Positions 45,615 to 53,229 of a stretch of 64,000 nucleotides of DNA are shown here, one piece after another. A program made the position numbers and the translations under genes. Position 1 is the first letter of the stretch, and each line of letters opens with the position of its first letter. The DNA is from an uncultured Pelagibacteraceae bacterium. GTDB taxonomy: Bacteria; Pseudomonadota; Alphaproteobacteria; Pelagibacterales; Pelagibacteraceae. The notes below the pieces were generated by a model. It was not told the DNA's origin. It saw nothing but the letters and a program-made list of their open reading frames with translations, and made no database searches. Location of the stretch: assembly GCA_902629935.1 (NCBI GenBank), contig CACOSU010000004.1, forward strand, positions 1-64,000. The letters are read 5' to 3'.

Positions 45615-45694
45615 ACTATAAGATATACTTATAGTCAGATGTTGTTGGTTGCACTTATATCAAGATAAAGATTAACTATAGTATAACTATAGTA
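45615..45694. repeat. Clustered ACTATA repeats and palindromes, possible phage promoters
   Basis: ACTATAAG-5 bases-CTTATAGT (45615-45635) is a perfect 8-bp inverted repeat. TAACTATAGTA is repeated twice in tandem (45673-45694), an 11-bp period of about one helical turn, each containing the palindrome ACTATAGT. On the minus strand GATACTACTATAG resembles the ACTCACTATAG core of T7 promoters. They lie upstream of the 90-aa gene. The repeats are seen; promoter function is speculative. Confidence 0.45.
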
Positions 45695-45729
45695 GTATCC
45701 TAATAGTGGCACTTAATTAAAAACAACAA

Positions 45730-45966
45730 TCAAACAACTTTAAGAGCATTTCTAACCATAGAAGCTATTTTCTTACTATACTTTGCTCTAGTTCTGTTTT
45801 TTCTTTTCTTTGCAGTAGTCCTTGCGTACTCTTTAGAGGACAAACGGTTTATTACGCTTTCTGGTAAATATCTCTCACCAGTGACACTAGATTTTTTTCC
45901 TGATTTAGTTCTCCATTTTTGAGCCGACCAGTTCTTTAAATCTTTTTGTGGTTGTTTAAGTGCCAT
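45730..45966 (-). CDS. Small basic phage protein, DUF5872-like
   Basis: The 78-aa protein has LKNWSAQKWRTKSGKKSSVT followed by GERYLPESVINRLSSKEYAR and a very basic tail. Small proteins with the same W-x-x-Q-K-W-x-T-K-S-G pattern are common in marine phages and, from memory, fit DUF5872. It overlaps its upstream neighbour by TAATG, so it is coupled to it and to terminase. The charge suggests nucleic-acid binding, perhaps in packaging, but this is a guess. Confidence 0.6.
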   Translation of the reverse strand: MALKQPQKDLKNWSAQKWRTKSGKKSSVTGERYLPESVINRLSSKEYARTTAKKRKNRTRAKYSKKIASMVRNALKVV

Positions 45967-46148
45967 TAGCTAGTATAACCCCCACCTGCTTTTTTATACG
46001 CTTTGGCTAGTGCCTGACTTTTTCTTGCCGACCATTTTCCACTAGGCGTACCATAGGAATTACTATTCATTATTCTTCTGAATATTCTTTTTCTTAAAGT
46101 TGGTTTAGTATAATTACCTGCTTTATTTACTGTTGATTTTTTCTTCAT
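45966..46148 (-). CDS. Small basic phage protein coupled to terminase
   Basis: Start ATG 46148 (MKKKSTVNKAG) overlaps the large terminase stop by ATGA; the frame extends 4 codons further upstream but the coupled start is more likely. The 60-aa product is strongly basic with SGKWSARKSQALAKAYKKAG followed by GGYTS, a pattern seen in small marine-phage proteins. It overlaps the next gene by TAATG. Function unknown; nucleic-acid binding is plausible from charge. Confidence 0.6.
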   Translation of the reverse strand: MKKKSTVNKAGNYTKPTLRKRIFRRIMNSNSYGTPSGKWSARKSQALAKAYKKAGGGYTS

Positions 46149-47809
46149 ATTTTTATCCAAGTATTTTCTGTAGTATCTCCAAAGTATTTTTCTATTTCTG
46201 CATTAAAGAGGTCTTCTTTTCTCATTTTCATAGATAACTCTTGGTCTTTTACCAAGTGTTGCACCCAATGGTGACAAGCTACTTGTAGACAATCAATCCT
46301 GTCATCGTGAGATAAAGAATGGACTTCTTTTTGTAATCTACTTATTTGATAGAAAAGCTGATACTTCAATGCGCTTTCCTGAGGATACAACATATTAGTT
46401 TCCTCATAATCTTTCTTAATAACTGCTTTATCTACAATTATTCTATGCTGAGATATTAGAGGTTCTAAGGTATCTAATATCCTTCTATGTTTATTAGAAG
46501 TCTGTCTAATCATTTCTGTAGTACAAGGATATTGCTTAATTAAATAAGGTTTGAGTAATGCTTCAAACATTCCTTGACCAAAGTTTTCTTCAATTAATAT
46601 TTTATTAACTTTAAATTTCTTAGCTATGTCTACTAATTTAGATAACGTATGTTCTGAATAACCACTATTAAAACCACCAATATCTACTAAATAAATATTA
46701 CCATTTAAGAATTTAGTGACACAATAAGCAGTTTCATCTTTACCTTTACCTGAGGGGTCTATAGCCATTACTGTAGATATATAAGGAAGCCACTGACCTT
46801 GTACTTCCATTGGTCTATAATAAGCGTCTCCTTGTAGTCCTACGTTAGGTAAATCATTATGTTGTAATTCAGGACTAGAAGCCCAGATAACCTTTTCTGG
46901 TGCATTATCAGGATTTAAATTCATTACTGATAAATCTGATAGTTTTAACGGAAACTTGTTTAGGTCACTTAGCGTAGTATCTAGCTGATACTGCATATTG
47001 AAACCTAGTCTTCCATAACTAGCTTCTCTTTCTAATAAATCTTTTTCATCAAATCTTGATGGGTCTGTAGGTTTACCAATTAAATTAATACCCCAAGTAT
47101 TATTTATTATAGGCGCAAGATTAGAACCATATGACTTTATCTGTTTCTCACTAGGGTATCTAGCAGTCCAATAACGTATCTTATAACCTCTCTCTTGCAA
47201 CTTGTTATAAATACTTTGTTCTGTTTGTGGCGTACCTAAGTATATAATTCTAGAAGTGTCAGGTTTAATTACTGCTTCAAATTCTTTAATAGCTTCAGAT
47301 AGCTTGTCTCTCATAAACTGAGTTTGAGTATTTCCTGAAGTCTCTACATCATCAGCAATAACTAAGTCTGCACGTGAACCTGTAATTTGAGAAGTAATAC
47401 CTAATGACTTCACTGTTGGTTGTTGTGAAGCAGAAGCCGTATTTACATCAAAACTAATCTTTGACTGTCTTTGGTCGTCTTTAGGATATAGATGTTGAAG
47501 CAATGGCATTTCGTGAAGTAATCTCAAACAGAAAGTACTAAAGTCATCGGCTCTATTCTTTGAAGCAGATACAACAAGTATATTAATGTTTGGATTAAGT
47601 AAGATACGCCATAAAACATAACTTGCAGTTATCCAACTCTTTCCGACACCTCTAAAAGCACTAATAATTATTCTACTGTCTCCATTAGCAATATAGTTAG
47701 CTATATCGTATTGTATCTTAGTAGGTTCAGGTAAATTTAAATGCTTCCAAGTGATGTATAGAAAATTCCTAAAGTCAGTTAGTTTTGACAGGATTTTTTC
47801 GTTTTTCAT
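46145..47809 (-). CDS. Terminase large subunit (T7 gp19-like)
   Basis: The terminase large subunit packages DNA into the prohead using an ATPase motor and a nuclease. The 554-aa protein has Walker A SAFRGVGKSWITASYVLW, Walker B DLVIADDVETSG, a coupling motif near IYLGTPQTEQSIY and the RNase H-like nuclease with MAIDPSGKGKDETAYCV, where acidic residues bind metal, and LIEENFGQG. Length fits the T7 family. It overlaps the small terminase by 35 bp and the next small gene by ATGA. The T7 position after the lysis genes supports the gp19-like call. Confidence 0.93.
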   Translation of the reverse strand: MKNEKILSKLTDFRNFLYITWKHLNLPEPTKIQYDIANYIANGDSRIIISAFRGVGKSWITASYVLWRILLNPNINILVVSASKNRADDFSTFCLRLLHEMPLLQHLYPKDDQRQSKISFDVNTASASQQPTVKSLGITSQITGSRADLVIADDVETSGNTQTQFMRDKLSEAIKEFEAVIKPDTSRIIYLGTPQTEQSIYNKLQERGYKIRYWTARYPSEKQIKSYGSNLAPIINNTWGINLIGKPTDPSRFDEKDLLEREASYGRLGFNMQYQLDTTLSDLNKFPLKLSDLSVMNLNPDNAPEKVIWASSPELQHNDLPNVGLQGDAYYRPMEVQGQWLPYISTVMAIDPSGKGKDETAYCVTKFLNGNIYLVDIGGFNSGYSEHTLSKLVDIAKKFKVNKILIEENFGQGMFEALLKPYLIKQYPCTTEMIRQTSNKHRRILDTLEPLISQHRIIVDKAVIKKDYEETNMLYPQESALKYQLFYQISRLQKEVHSLSHDDRIDCLQVACHHWVQHLVKDQELSMKMRKEDLFNAEIEKYFGDTTENTWIKI

Positions 47810-47996
47810 CGAATGGTAGTTCTTCTATTAATTTTCCTAATGGATTGTCTTCTGTAGGAACTGCATCTATTCCGTTATCTCTTAAAAATTGTCTAGCTAC
47901 ATTTAAATCCGCAGATTTAGCTTTTGGGTCTTTTACTCTTTTTAGTAGTTCTTGTGCTAAAACTCCGTGTAATTCCTTTAATTTACTATCACTCAT
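47775..47996 (-). CDS. Terminase small subunit (T7 gp18-like)
   Basis: The small terminase recognises phage DNA and stimulates the large subunit. Start ATG 47996 (MSDSKLKELHG) follows GAGAG and overlaps the previous gene by ATGA; the longer frame starts inside that gene. The 73-aa product has LAQELLKRVKDPKAKSADLN followed by VARQFLRDNGIDAVP, a helical oligomerisation pattern seen in marine podovirus small terminases. Position directly before the large subunit matches T7 gene 18. The sequence is short and only weakly conserved. Confidence 0.75.
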   Translation of the reverse strand: MSDSKLKELHGVLAQELLKRVKDPKAKSADLNVARQFLRDNGIDAVPTEDNPLGKLIEELPFDEKRKNPVKTN

Positions 47997-48193
47997 TGAT
48001 TTCTCTCTATTCTTATAATTTTCATATCTTCTGATAATTCTGCTTTCACTTTTGAGCATATATAAAGAGCATTACTATTTCTGGTCGCAATACGCTTTTT
48101 CTCAATACATTTAGAAACTGACGGCATATATGTCATTTCAGTAAGTTTTTGTTCTGTACCTACAAACATTAATAAAGCCATTATTTCTACCAT
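47993..48193 (-). CDS. Small phage protein of the lysis cassette
   Basis: The 66-aa protein has a short hydrophobic N-terminus (MVEIMALLMFVG), then a polar body with two cysteines (SKCIEKKR and YICSKVKAEL). It lies between a coiled-coil membrane protein and the small terminase, with TAATG and ATGA overlaps on either side. The secretion-like start and paired Cys would fit a periplasmic protein, perhaps a lysis accessory. No family recognised. Confidence 0.55.
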   Translation of the reverse strand: MVEIMALLMFVGTEQKLTEMTYMPSVSKCIEKKRIATRNSNALYICSKVKAELSEDMKIIRIERNQ

Positions 48194-48543
48194 TAGTGAT
48201 TACCATTTTTTCTAATTAATTTTTCTACGTCTTCTTGTAGTTTATCTATCTTCTTATTTGCTTCAGTTAATAAAACTTTAGTATGAATATTTTCGTCTAA
48301 TTGAATTTGATGTTTCTCTAATAATTTTGAGTTCATCTCAATCAACATCAGCATTTCTAAATTTTTGGGTGTCTGTTCAGCTTTCTTTAATAAGTCAGCT
48401 TCCATTAATTGTTTGGAAGTTTCTAAAGTATTTAATCTTTCAACAATACCAAAGTAAGCCCACAAACCAGAACAAATTACAAAAATCAAAGCTACTAAAT
48501 TACGTATAGGTAAACTTAGATTAGTTTCTGAATTTATCTTCAT
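48193..48543 (-). CDS. Coiled-coil membrane protein, possible i-spanin
   Basis: The 116-aa protein has one membrane helix (about residues 17-35, LVALIFVICSGLWAYFGIV) followed by a coiled coil to the C-terminus with regular leucines (LNTLETSKQLMEADLLKKAE, ANKKIDKLQEDVEKLIRK). This is the layout of an inner-membrane spanin (T7 gp18.5/Rz) that joins inner and outer membranes at lysis. It overlaps both neighbours by TAATG and ATGA. No outer-membrane spanin with a clear lipobox is seen beside it, so the call is tentative. Confidence 0.5.
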   Translation of the reverse strand: MKINSETNLSLPIRNLVALIFVICSGLWAYFGIVERLNTLETSKQLMEADLLKKAEQTPKNLEMLMLIEMNSKLLEKHQIQLDENIHTKVLLTEANKKIDKLQEDVEKLIRKNGNH

Positions 48544-48773
48544 ACCTTAGACCCAAGTTGTTTACACTCAAACCTAATAGCTAACTTTTCTCTTTCTATG
48601 TAATCTCTTTCAAATTCTTCTAATTCTTCTAAACTTCTAAATGTTTGTTGTGCTAGTCCATATCCTGCATTTACACAATCATAATGATTAGTAAATTGAT
48701 AACCAGACACCGTGCTAGATGGACACTGTCCAGTAGCCATACTGCACATATAAAGAATTAAAATATATTTCAC
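48540..48773 (-). CDS. Secreted cysteine-containing phage protein of the lysis cassette
   Basis: The 77-aa protein starts with a hydrophobic signal-like stretch (MKYILILYMCSMATGQC) and has four cysteines (residues 10, 17, 33 and 70). The sequence around the early Cys, LILYMC, is not a proper lipobox, so a lipoprotein is doubtful. The second half is a charged helix (LEELEEFERDYIEREKLAIR). It overlaps both neighbours by ATGA. It might pair with the coiled-coil protein downstream as an outer-membrane spanin, but this is speculation. Confidence 0.5.
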   Translation of the reverse strand: MKYILILYMCSMATGQCPSSTVSGYQFTNHYDCVNAGYGLAQQTFRSLEELEEFERDYIEREKLAIRFECKQLGSKV

Positions 48774-49009
48774 TTAAAATTTAAAAATCCGATTATTGAA
48801 GCTACAAGAGTTCCTACAAATACTAGAACTGCTACTGCACCTTTACCTTTAGAAACTTCGTTTCTTAATGATTTAACTTCCTTACTTAATTCTTTTATGC
48901 TTTCTTGAATGTTTTTCATTCTTTCAGCACAAAGTTTTTCGTGTGCAGAAAGTCTTACTCCTGTAGCTTGTTCAACAAACTCTTTAGCAGTAATCTTTTT
49001 TCTAGGCAT
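48770..49009 (-). CDS. Holin-like/XhlA-type membrane protein
   Basis: The 79-aa protein has an N-terminal coiled coil (about residues 25-52, IQESIKELSKEVKSLRNEV) and one C-terminal membrane helix (GAVAVLVFVGTLVASIIGFL). This layout is that of XhlA-like lysis accessory proteins. The position after the tail fibre group and before terminase matches T7 gene 17.5, the class II holin. It starts a run of four ATGA- or TAATG-coupled genes. No endolysin is present nearby. Confidence 0.55.
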   Translation of the reverse strand: MPRKKITAKEFVEQATGVRLSAHEKLCAERMKNIQESIKELSKEVKSLRNEVSKGKGAVAVLVFVGTLVASIIGFLNFK

Positions 49010-49014
49010 ATTAA

Positions 49015-50388
49015 TTAGGTGTTAGAAATAAATATGTAGTAAATTTCATTTATCCCAGTAGTTTCATACAATTCTATGTATGGTGTAGAACCACTAGGAT
49101 TAAAAGAACTATTATGTATTAATCCTGCTGAACCACTAACACCAGTCGCAACTTGTGTATTGTTAAATTTTAAAAATATTTGTGAACTTGAATAACCAGA
49201 AGCCCATTTAACTCCCATTTTATTTATTCCACTTAAACCTTTTAAATCTAAACTATTTAATCTTAACCAAGAAGTATGTTGAGAATTTCGCCAATAACTT
49301 ATTCTGTCTGTATTTCCACCAAATTGTGATTGACCACCACTAGCTTCTTGGAAATCCCAACCTTTACCTTGCATAGCTGATACTGTGCCTAAATTTGCAC
49401 CATTAATAGTATTTGTAAAACCAGTCACACTTTGGCTAGTACCAAAAGATTGATACAACATATAAGCATTTGAACTATCTCCTGAATATGTTCCATCAAA
49501 ATCACAATAAACTTGTGCAGGACTACCATCAAGAGTAATCCAATAAACTCCATTTGAAACTGATGGATTTAATGTTTTGATTGCATTAGCTGAAGTCGAA
49601 GCTCGTGCAGACGAAGAACCATCTAATGCTTTTTGAATTGTGATTGCAAAATTTCTGTCTGTCGTATCACTTTCGTTATCAGTTGCTCTTATAGTAAATT
49701 GAATTGTCGTGTCGCCAGATACATCATTTGGGTCTCCAGTAATAGCACCAGTAGATGGATTAAGTGATAATCCTGCACCACCTAAAACATTTGAAGTCGT
49801 TTCTGAATAAGTAATTGCACCCCCATCTGGGTCTGTTGCAACAACACTTAAATTTGCTGAAGTCGTATCGCCAATATTTCCTAGTGAGCCACTTGAAGTT
49901 GTCCAAACTGGTGAAGCTGATAATTGCAAACCATCATTAAGAGTTGCTATTAATCCAGTAGGATTTGTGACTTTAACATCAAAAGGTTGTTTTGTGTCAT
50001 CAATAGAACTTGGCACTTGTGCTACAAGCGTTGTAGAATTTGTAAATGTGACACTCGTAGAATTAACTGAAACCCCATCACTACCTGTAAAAGTGACTGT
50101 TGCACCAGATTGAAAACCAGTACCAGTTATAGTTATATTTTGAGGTAGTGGATTACTGTCAATGTCAATATTGTTAGGCGATATAGAAGATACAACTGGT
50201 GTTCCCTCAATATTTACAAAACCTGACCCATTATAATATTCAGCTAATCCAGTCGTAGAATTAAATCTAATTTGACCTGCTGTTGAGCCACGCTGTGCTG
50301 TTGTACCTGTAGCTACTTTAGTACCCTCAGTACCAGTATCAGTGATATTTTCAAATTTAAAATCAGCTATGTCTCTAGCTTTTGTCAT
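49015..50388 (-). CDS. Receptor-binding-type phage protein with IPT/TIG, cadherin-like and fibrinogen-like domains
   Basis: The 457-aa protein begins with a short phage-anchoring segment (MTKARDIADFKFENI, then GQIRFNSTTGLAEYYNG). It has an IPT/TIG domain (about residues 63-157, VVSSISPNNIDIDSNPLPQN), a cadherin/Ig-like domain (about 165-255, SATDPDGG-type VVATDPDGGAITYSE and LNPSTGAITGDP) and a C-terminal fibrinogen-like region from about 260 (NPSVSNGVYWITLDGSPAQV, then YCDFDG). These are adhesion folds, so it is likely a second host-range protein. Domain borders are from pattern recognition only. Confidence 0.7.
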   Translation of the reverse strand: MTKARDIADFKFENITDTGTEGTKVATGTTAQRGSTAGQIRFNSTTGLAEYYNGSGFVNIEGTPVVSSISPNNIDIDSNPLPQNITITGTGFQSGATVTFTGSDGVSVNSTSVTFTNSTTLVAQVPSSIDDTKQPFDVKVTNPTGLIATLNDGLQLSASPVWTTSSGSLGNIGDTTSANLSVVATDPDGGAITYSETTSNVLGGAGLSLNPSTGAITGDPNDVSGDTTIQFTIRATDNESDTTDRNFAITIQKALDGSSSARASTSANAIKTLNPSVSNGVYWITLDGSPAQVYCDFDGTYSGDSSNAYMLYQSFGTSQSVTGFTNTINGANLGTVSAMQGKGWDFQEASGGQSQFGGNTDRISYWRNSQHTSWLRLNSLDLKGLSGINKMGVKWASGYSSSQIFLKFNNTQVATGVSGSAGLIHNSSFNPSGSTPYIELYETTGINEIYYIFISNT

Positions 50389-50410
50389 TTAACTCTCCTT
50401 GAATTTATGA

Positions 50411-50674
50411 TTATTCGTGTATTAAAAGTGCAACTTCATCTTCAGCAAAACCCATATTTCTTAGTTTGTCTTTTGCTCTATCAGAAGCTGACTTATTAGC
50501 TTCAGCAGTTTCCATTTCTGTAATTTTAGCTTTTATATCTGCAACAGAAATTTCTTCTTCGCCATTCCAATCAATTACAAATTCTTCTTCTGTATTACCA
50601 GTTATAGAACCTCTATAATTTGGATTTATTTCTCTGATTGCTTCTACGTATTTTATTGCGATTGGTTTTTCCAT
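50411..50674 (-). CDS. Small tail-associated phage protein
   Basis: The 87-aa acidic protein starts after AGGAG and has IKYVEAIREINPNYRGSITG, EFVIDWNGEEEISVADIKAK and a helical end (ASDRAKDKLRNMGFAEDEVA). It lies between two fibre-type genes. Similar small genes in marine phages sit beside tail fibres and may act in fibre assembly; I do not recognise a named family. Confidence 0.55.
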   Translation of the reverse strand: MEKPIAIKYVEAIREINPNYRGSITGNTEEEFVIDWNGEEEISVADIKAKITEMETAEANKSASDRAKDKLRNMGFAEDEVALLIHE

Positions 50675-50686
50675 ATTAATTTACTC

Positions 50687-51445
50687 CTATGCTTTGTAAT
50701 GAATTAAAGTTACGTTATGACATCTATAAGAACCAGACGCACCAGATGACGCAAGATTAAATTGAACTTGATTATTATTATGCGTAGAACCTGCTTGTTC
50801 TAAATAATAAACTGATGATGTATTTAGTCCAGTACAAGGTAAAATAAATGATTTTGAAGTTGTTTTGTACAATGAAACACTTGAACCTGAAATATATTGT
50901 GCGTGGTTTCCATCATAGTTCAATTTAGTGTCGCCACTTCCTATTGACGAAGAACCTTCTTTCATCATCATATAAACATCAGCACCAGTATCGTTGCCAG
51001 AAAGATAGTAAGCGCAATAGTGACTTATATAAATTAAATCATTTGTGCTAGTTGGTTGAAACTGAACATAATTTCCACCTGCAATATCGTGATAAGCTGA
51101 ACCATTAGATTGGTTTACTTGCGTTTGGTAATTATATTTTGATATTGCGTGAACACTATAAGTTCCTGCTGATATTGTTCCAAATTCAAGAGCAGTTCCC
51201 CCTGAATTAACTTTTACTGATTGTCCTGCACTTCCAAGTGCAAGAGTGCTATCCCAAATTCCACCAGAACCAGAAGCTAGTATGTTCCATTTCGTAGTGT
51301 CAGTTGGAAGATTTCCTGTTGTTGAAGTCTTTGCAACATAAGAACTGCCATTGTAATAGACTATGTCATCTAAAGTATAGGCAGTACTATTGTCGTAAGT
51401 ACCTTTGAATACAGGTTTTATTTTGCCTATATCTATTGTCGCCAT
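50687..51445 (-). CDS. Tail fibre/carbohydrate-binding-like phage protein
   Basis: The 252-aa protein has an N-terminal module YDNSTAYTLDDIVYYNGSSY that resembles the CBM5/12-type repeat of phage fibres, then a short helical linker (WDSTLALGSAGQSVKVNSGG) and a beta-rich C-terminal domain (about residues 110-252) with SNDLIYISHYCAYYLSGND-like segments. The C-terminal part may form a trimeric knob. It sits just downstream of the T7-type fibre gene, so it probably attaches to or extends that fibre. Confidence 0.6.
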   Translation of the reverse strand: MATIDIGKIKPVFKGTYDNSTAYTLDDIVYYNGSSYVAKTSTTGNLPTDTTKWNILASGSGGIWDSTLALGSAGQSVKVNSGGTALEFGTISAGTYSVHAISKYNYQTQVNQSNGSAYHDIAGGNYVQFQPTSTNDLIYISHYCAYYLSGNDTGADVYMMMKEGSSSIGSGDTKLNYDGNHAQYISGSSVSLYKTTSKSFILPCTGLNTSSVYYLEQAGSTHNNNQVQFNLASSGASGSYRCHNVTLIHYKA

Positions 51446-51458
51446 AATTATATTCTCC

Positions 51459-53219
51459 TTATATTGTTGCGATTAAGTTCCCAGTAGTTCCGTCAATGCT
51501 AAATGTAAATCCACTTGCACTAAACAGCGTATCCGTAAACGAATTGTACTGAGTGTTTGTTATGTTATCTGCACCTTGATTGGTCGTGATAACTTGTAAA
51601 GTATTATTAGCAGGTTCTGGCGTGTTCGCCTGTCCACCCATACCAGAGTGATATTGACAGTAGTAGTAAAGCGTTGGTGCTGAACTTCCTACCACAATTT
51701 GTGTCTTGTATGTTGAAGTGTTTACCGTCACTCCTGTTGTATATTCAGTTCCCCCACCGTGTGTACCATTAGAAGTTGTTGAAAATCTAAATGGGTGTGA
51801 GGTTGCTGAAGACCAATCAAAGATATAGGTATTACCCTCTAATAATTCTAAAGTCGGTTGGACTTCTCCATTAATCAAGTACTTGTTAGCACCACCGATA
51901 TTTTGGACAGTCACCGTGTAATTAATTGTTGTTGCTGTGAAACTTTTTATAAATCCGTAAACTTCTGGCGTACTAGCATTGGCAATATCAAATCCATTCT
52001 GTGAAGAATTTACGACTAAAACTTTTCCAGTGTTTCCTGTTAGGTCTGATGTAGTTTTTCCAGTACCACCTCTAACTACAGGTAAAGTATCTGAAGTGAT
52101 AGCAGTAGCTGAGAATGAAGCAATATTAAATGTTCCAAACGAAACTACATTTAAAATATCACCTGCACTAGCACCTGAATTTAAAACTATGCTAGAGCCA
52201 TTAGTTGCTACGTAGTCGTTTGAAGCACCATTAACAAGACGAACTCCGTTTAGATATACGTCTAAGAAATTTGGGTCATACGCCAACGCAACACCGTCAT
52301 CATCATTTCCAGTAAAAGTAGTTTGATTTGAAGTTGCAGTAAATTTATTTCTTTGTGAAGTACCATTGACTGACGAACCTGCATTTTGAAAAGCATTACC
52401 GTCATAAACTTTCATTACATCATTAGCAGTATCAAACCAAAGAGTTCCTTCTGGTATTCCTGTCGGTGCAGTTGGTGAAATTTTATAAGTATTTCCGAAA
52501 GCGTTTACTGAGGTGACATTGTTTGCAACTGTATTTACATTTGCAATATCAGTACCCACTAGATTTACATTGGCTACATTGTTTGCAACAACTTCAATTT
52601 CTGAAGTCGCTTCTTGTAAATCATTAGCAACCTCAATAACTTTATTAATATCTGAACCAACATTATTAACATTTGCAATATTTGTAGCTACCGTATTAAT
52701 ATTAGCTTGGTTTGTAGCAAGAGAACTTAATCCTGATATTCCTGCTAAAGTATTAATATCTGATTTATCACTTGGTGATAACCAAACTGTTTCTAAATAA
52801 TTTTTAGTGACTGCGTCTTGTGCTGACGTTGGGTCAGCTACATTAATAATTCTTTTATTTAAAGCGTCAAATCTATCACTCAAATCTAGCTTCATTGCAC
52901 TTTGACTGTCGTCTTCTATTTCTTGTGCAATAAAGAAGTTTTGGTCTGCAGATTTATCTAAATCACTTTCTGTTAAAACACTTCCATCTTGGAAGTCTAC
53001 TAATCTAGCGTCTGTAGGTGTTTCTCTCTTAATTAAAACCACAACCCCATTTGCAGGATTGCTATTCATAATTACATTACTTCCTGACACTGAGAAAGCA
53101 GTTGTTGCTACTCCATCTAAAAATACTTTTACGTGAGTGCTATCTATGAAGCTAAACGTAATCGCAAACGTAGCGTTTGAACCGTTAGCCGTATAGCTAA
53201 CTCTAGCGTTAAATGACAT
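51459..53219 (-). CDS. T7 gp17-like tail fibre with cupredoxin-like C-terminal domain
   Basis: The 586-aa protein starts with the T7 tail-fibre N-terminal domain that binds the tail (SYTANGSNATFAITFSFID, VKVFLDGV, LIKRETPTDARLVDFQDGSV, then LTESDLD). Residues about 170-245 are NIANVN-type heptad-like repeats suited to a trimeric coil. Near the end, a plastocyanin-like segment has His475 (SATSHPFRFS) and Cys521, His524 and Met527 in YYYCQYHSGMGG, the type 1 copper ligand pattern. The fibre role is firm; metal binding is inferred. Confidence 0.88.
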   Translation of the reverse strand: MSFNARVSYTANGSNATFAITFSFIDSTHVKVFLDGVATTAFSVSGSNVIMNSNPANGVVVLIKRETPTDARLVDFQDGSVLTESDLDKSADQNFFIAQEIEDDSQSAMKLDLSDRFDALNKRIINVADPTSAQDAVTKNYLETVWLSPSDKSDINTLAGISGLSSLATNQANINTVATNIANVNNVGSDINKVIEVANDLQEATSEIEVVANNVANVNLVGTDIANVNTVANNVTSVNAFGNTYKISPTAPTGIPEGTLWFDTANDVMKVYDGNAFQNAGSSVNGTSQRNKFTATSNQTTFTGNDDDGVALAYDPNFLDVYLNGVRLVNGASNDYVATNGSSIVLNSGASAGDILNVVSFGTFNIASFSATAITSDTLPVVRGGTGKTTSDLTGNTGKVLVVNSSQNGFDIANASTPEVYGFIKSFTATTINYTVTVQNIGGANKYLINGEVQPTLELLEGNTYIFDWSSATSHPFRFSTTSNGTHGGGTEYTTGVTVNTSTYKTQIVVGSSAPTLYYYCQYHSGMGGQANTPEPANNTLQVITTNQGADNITNTQYNSFTDTLFSASGFTFSIDGTTGNLIATI

Positions 53220-53229
53220 ATGTTATTCC

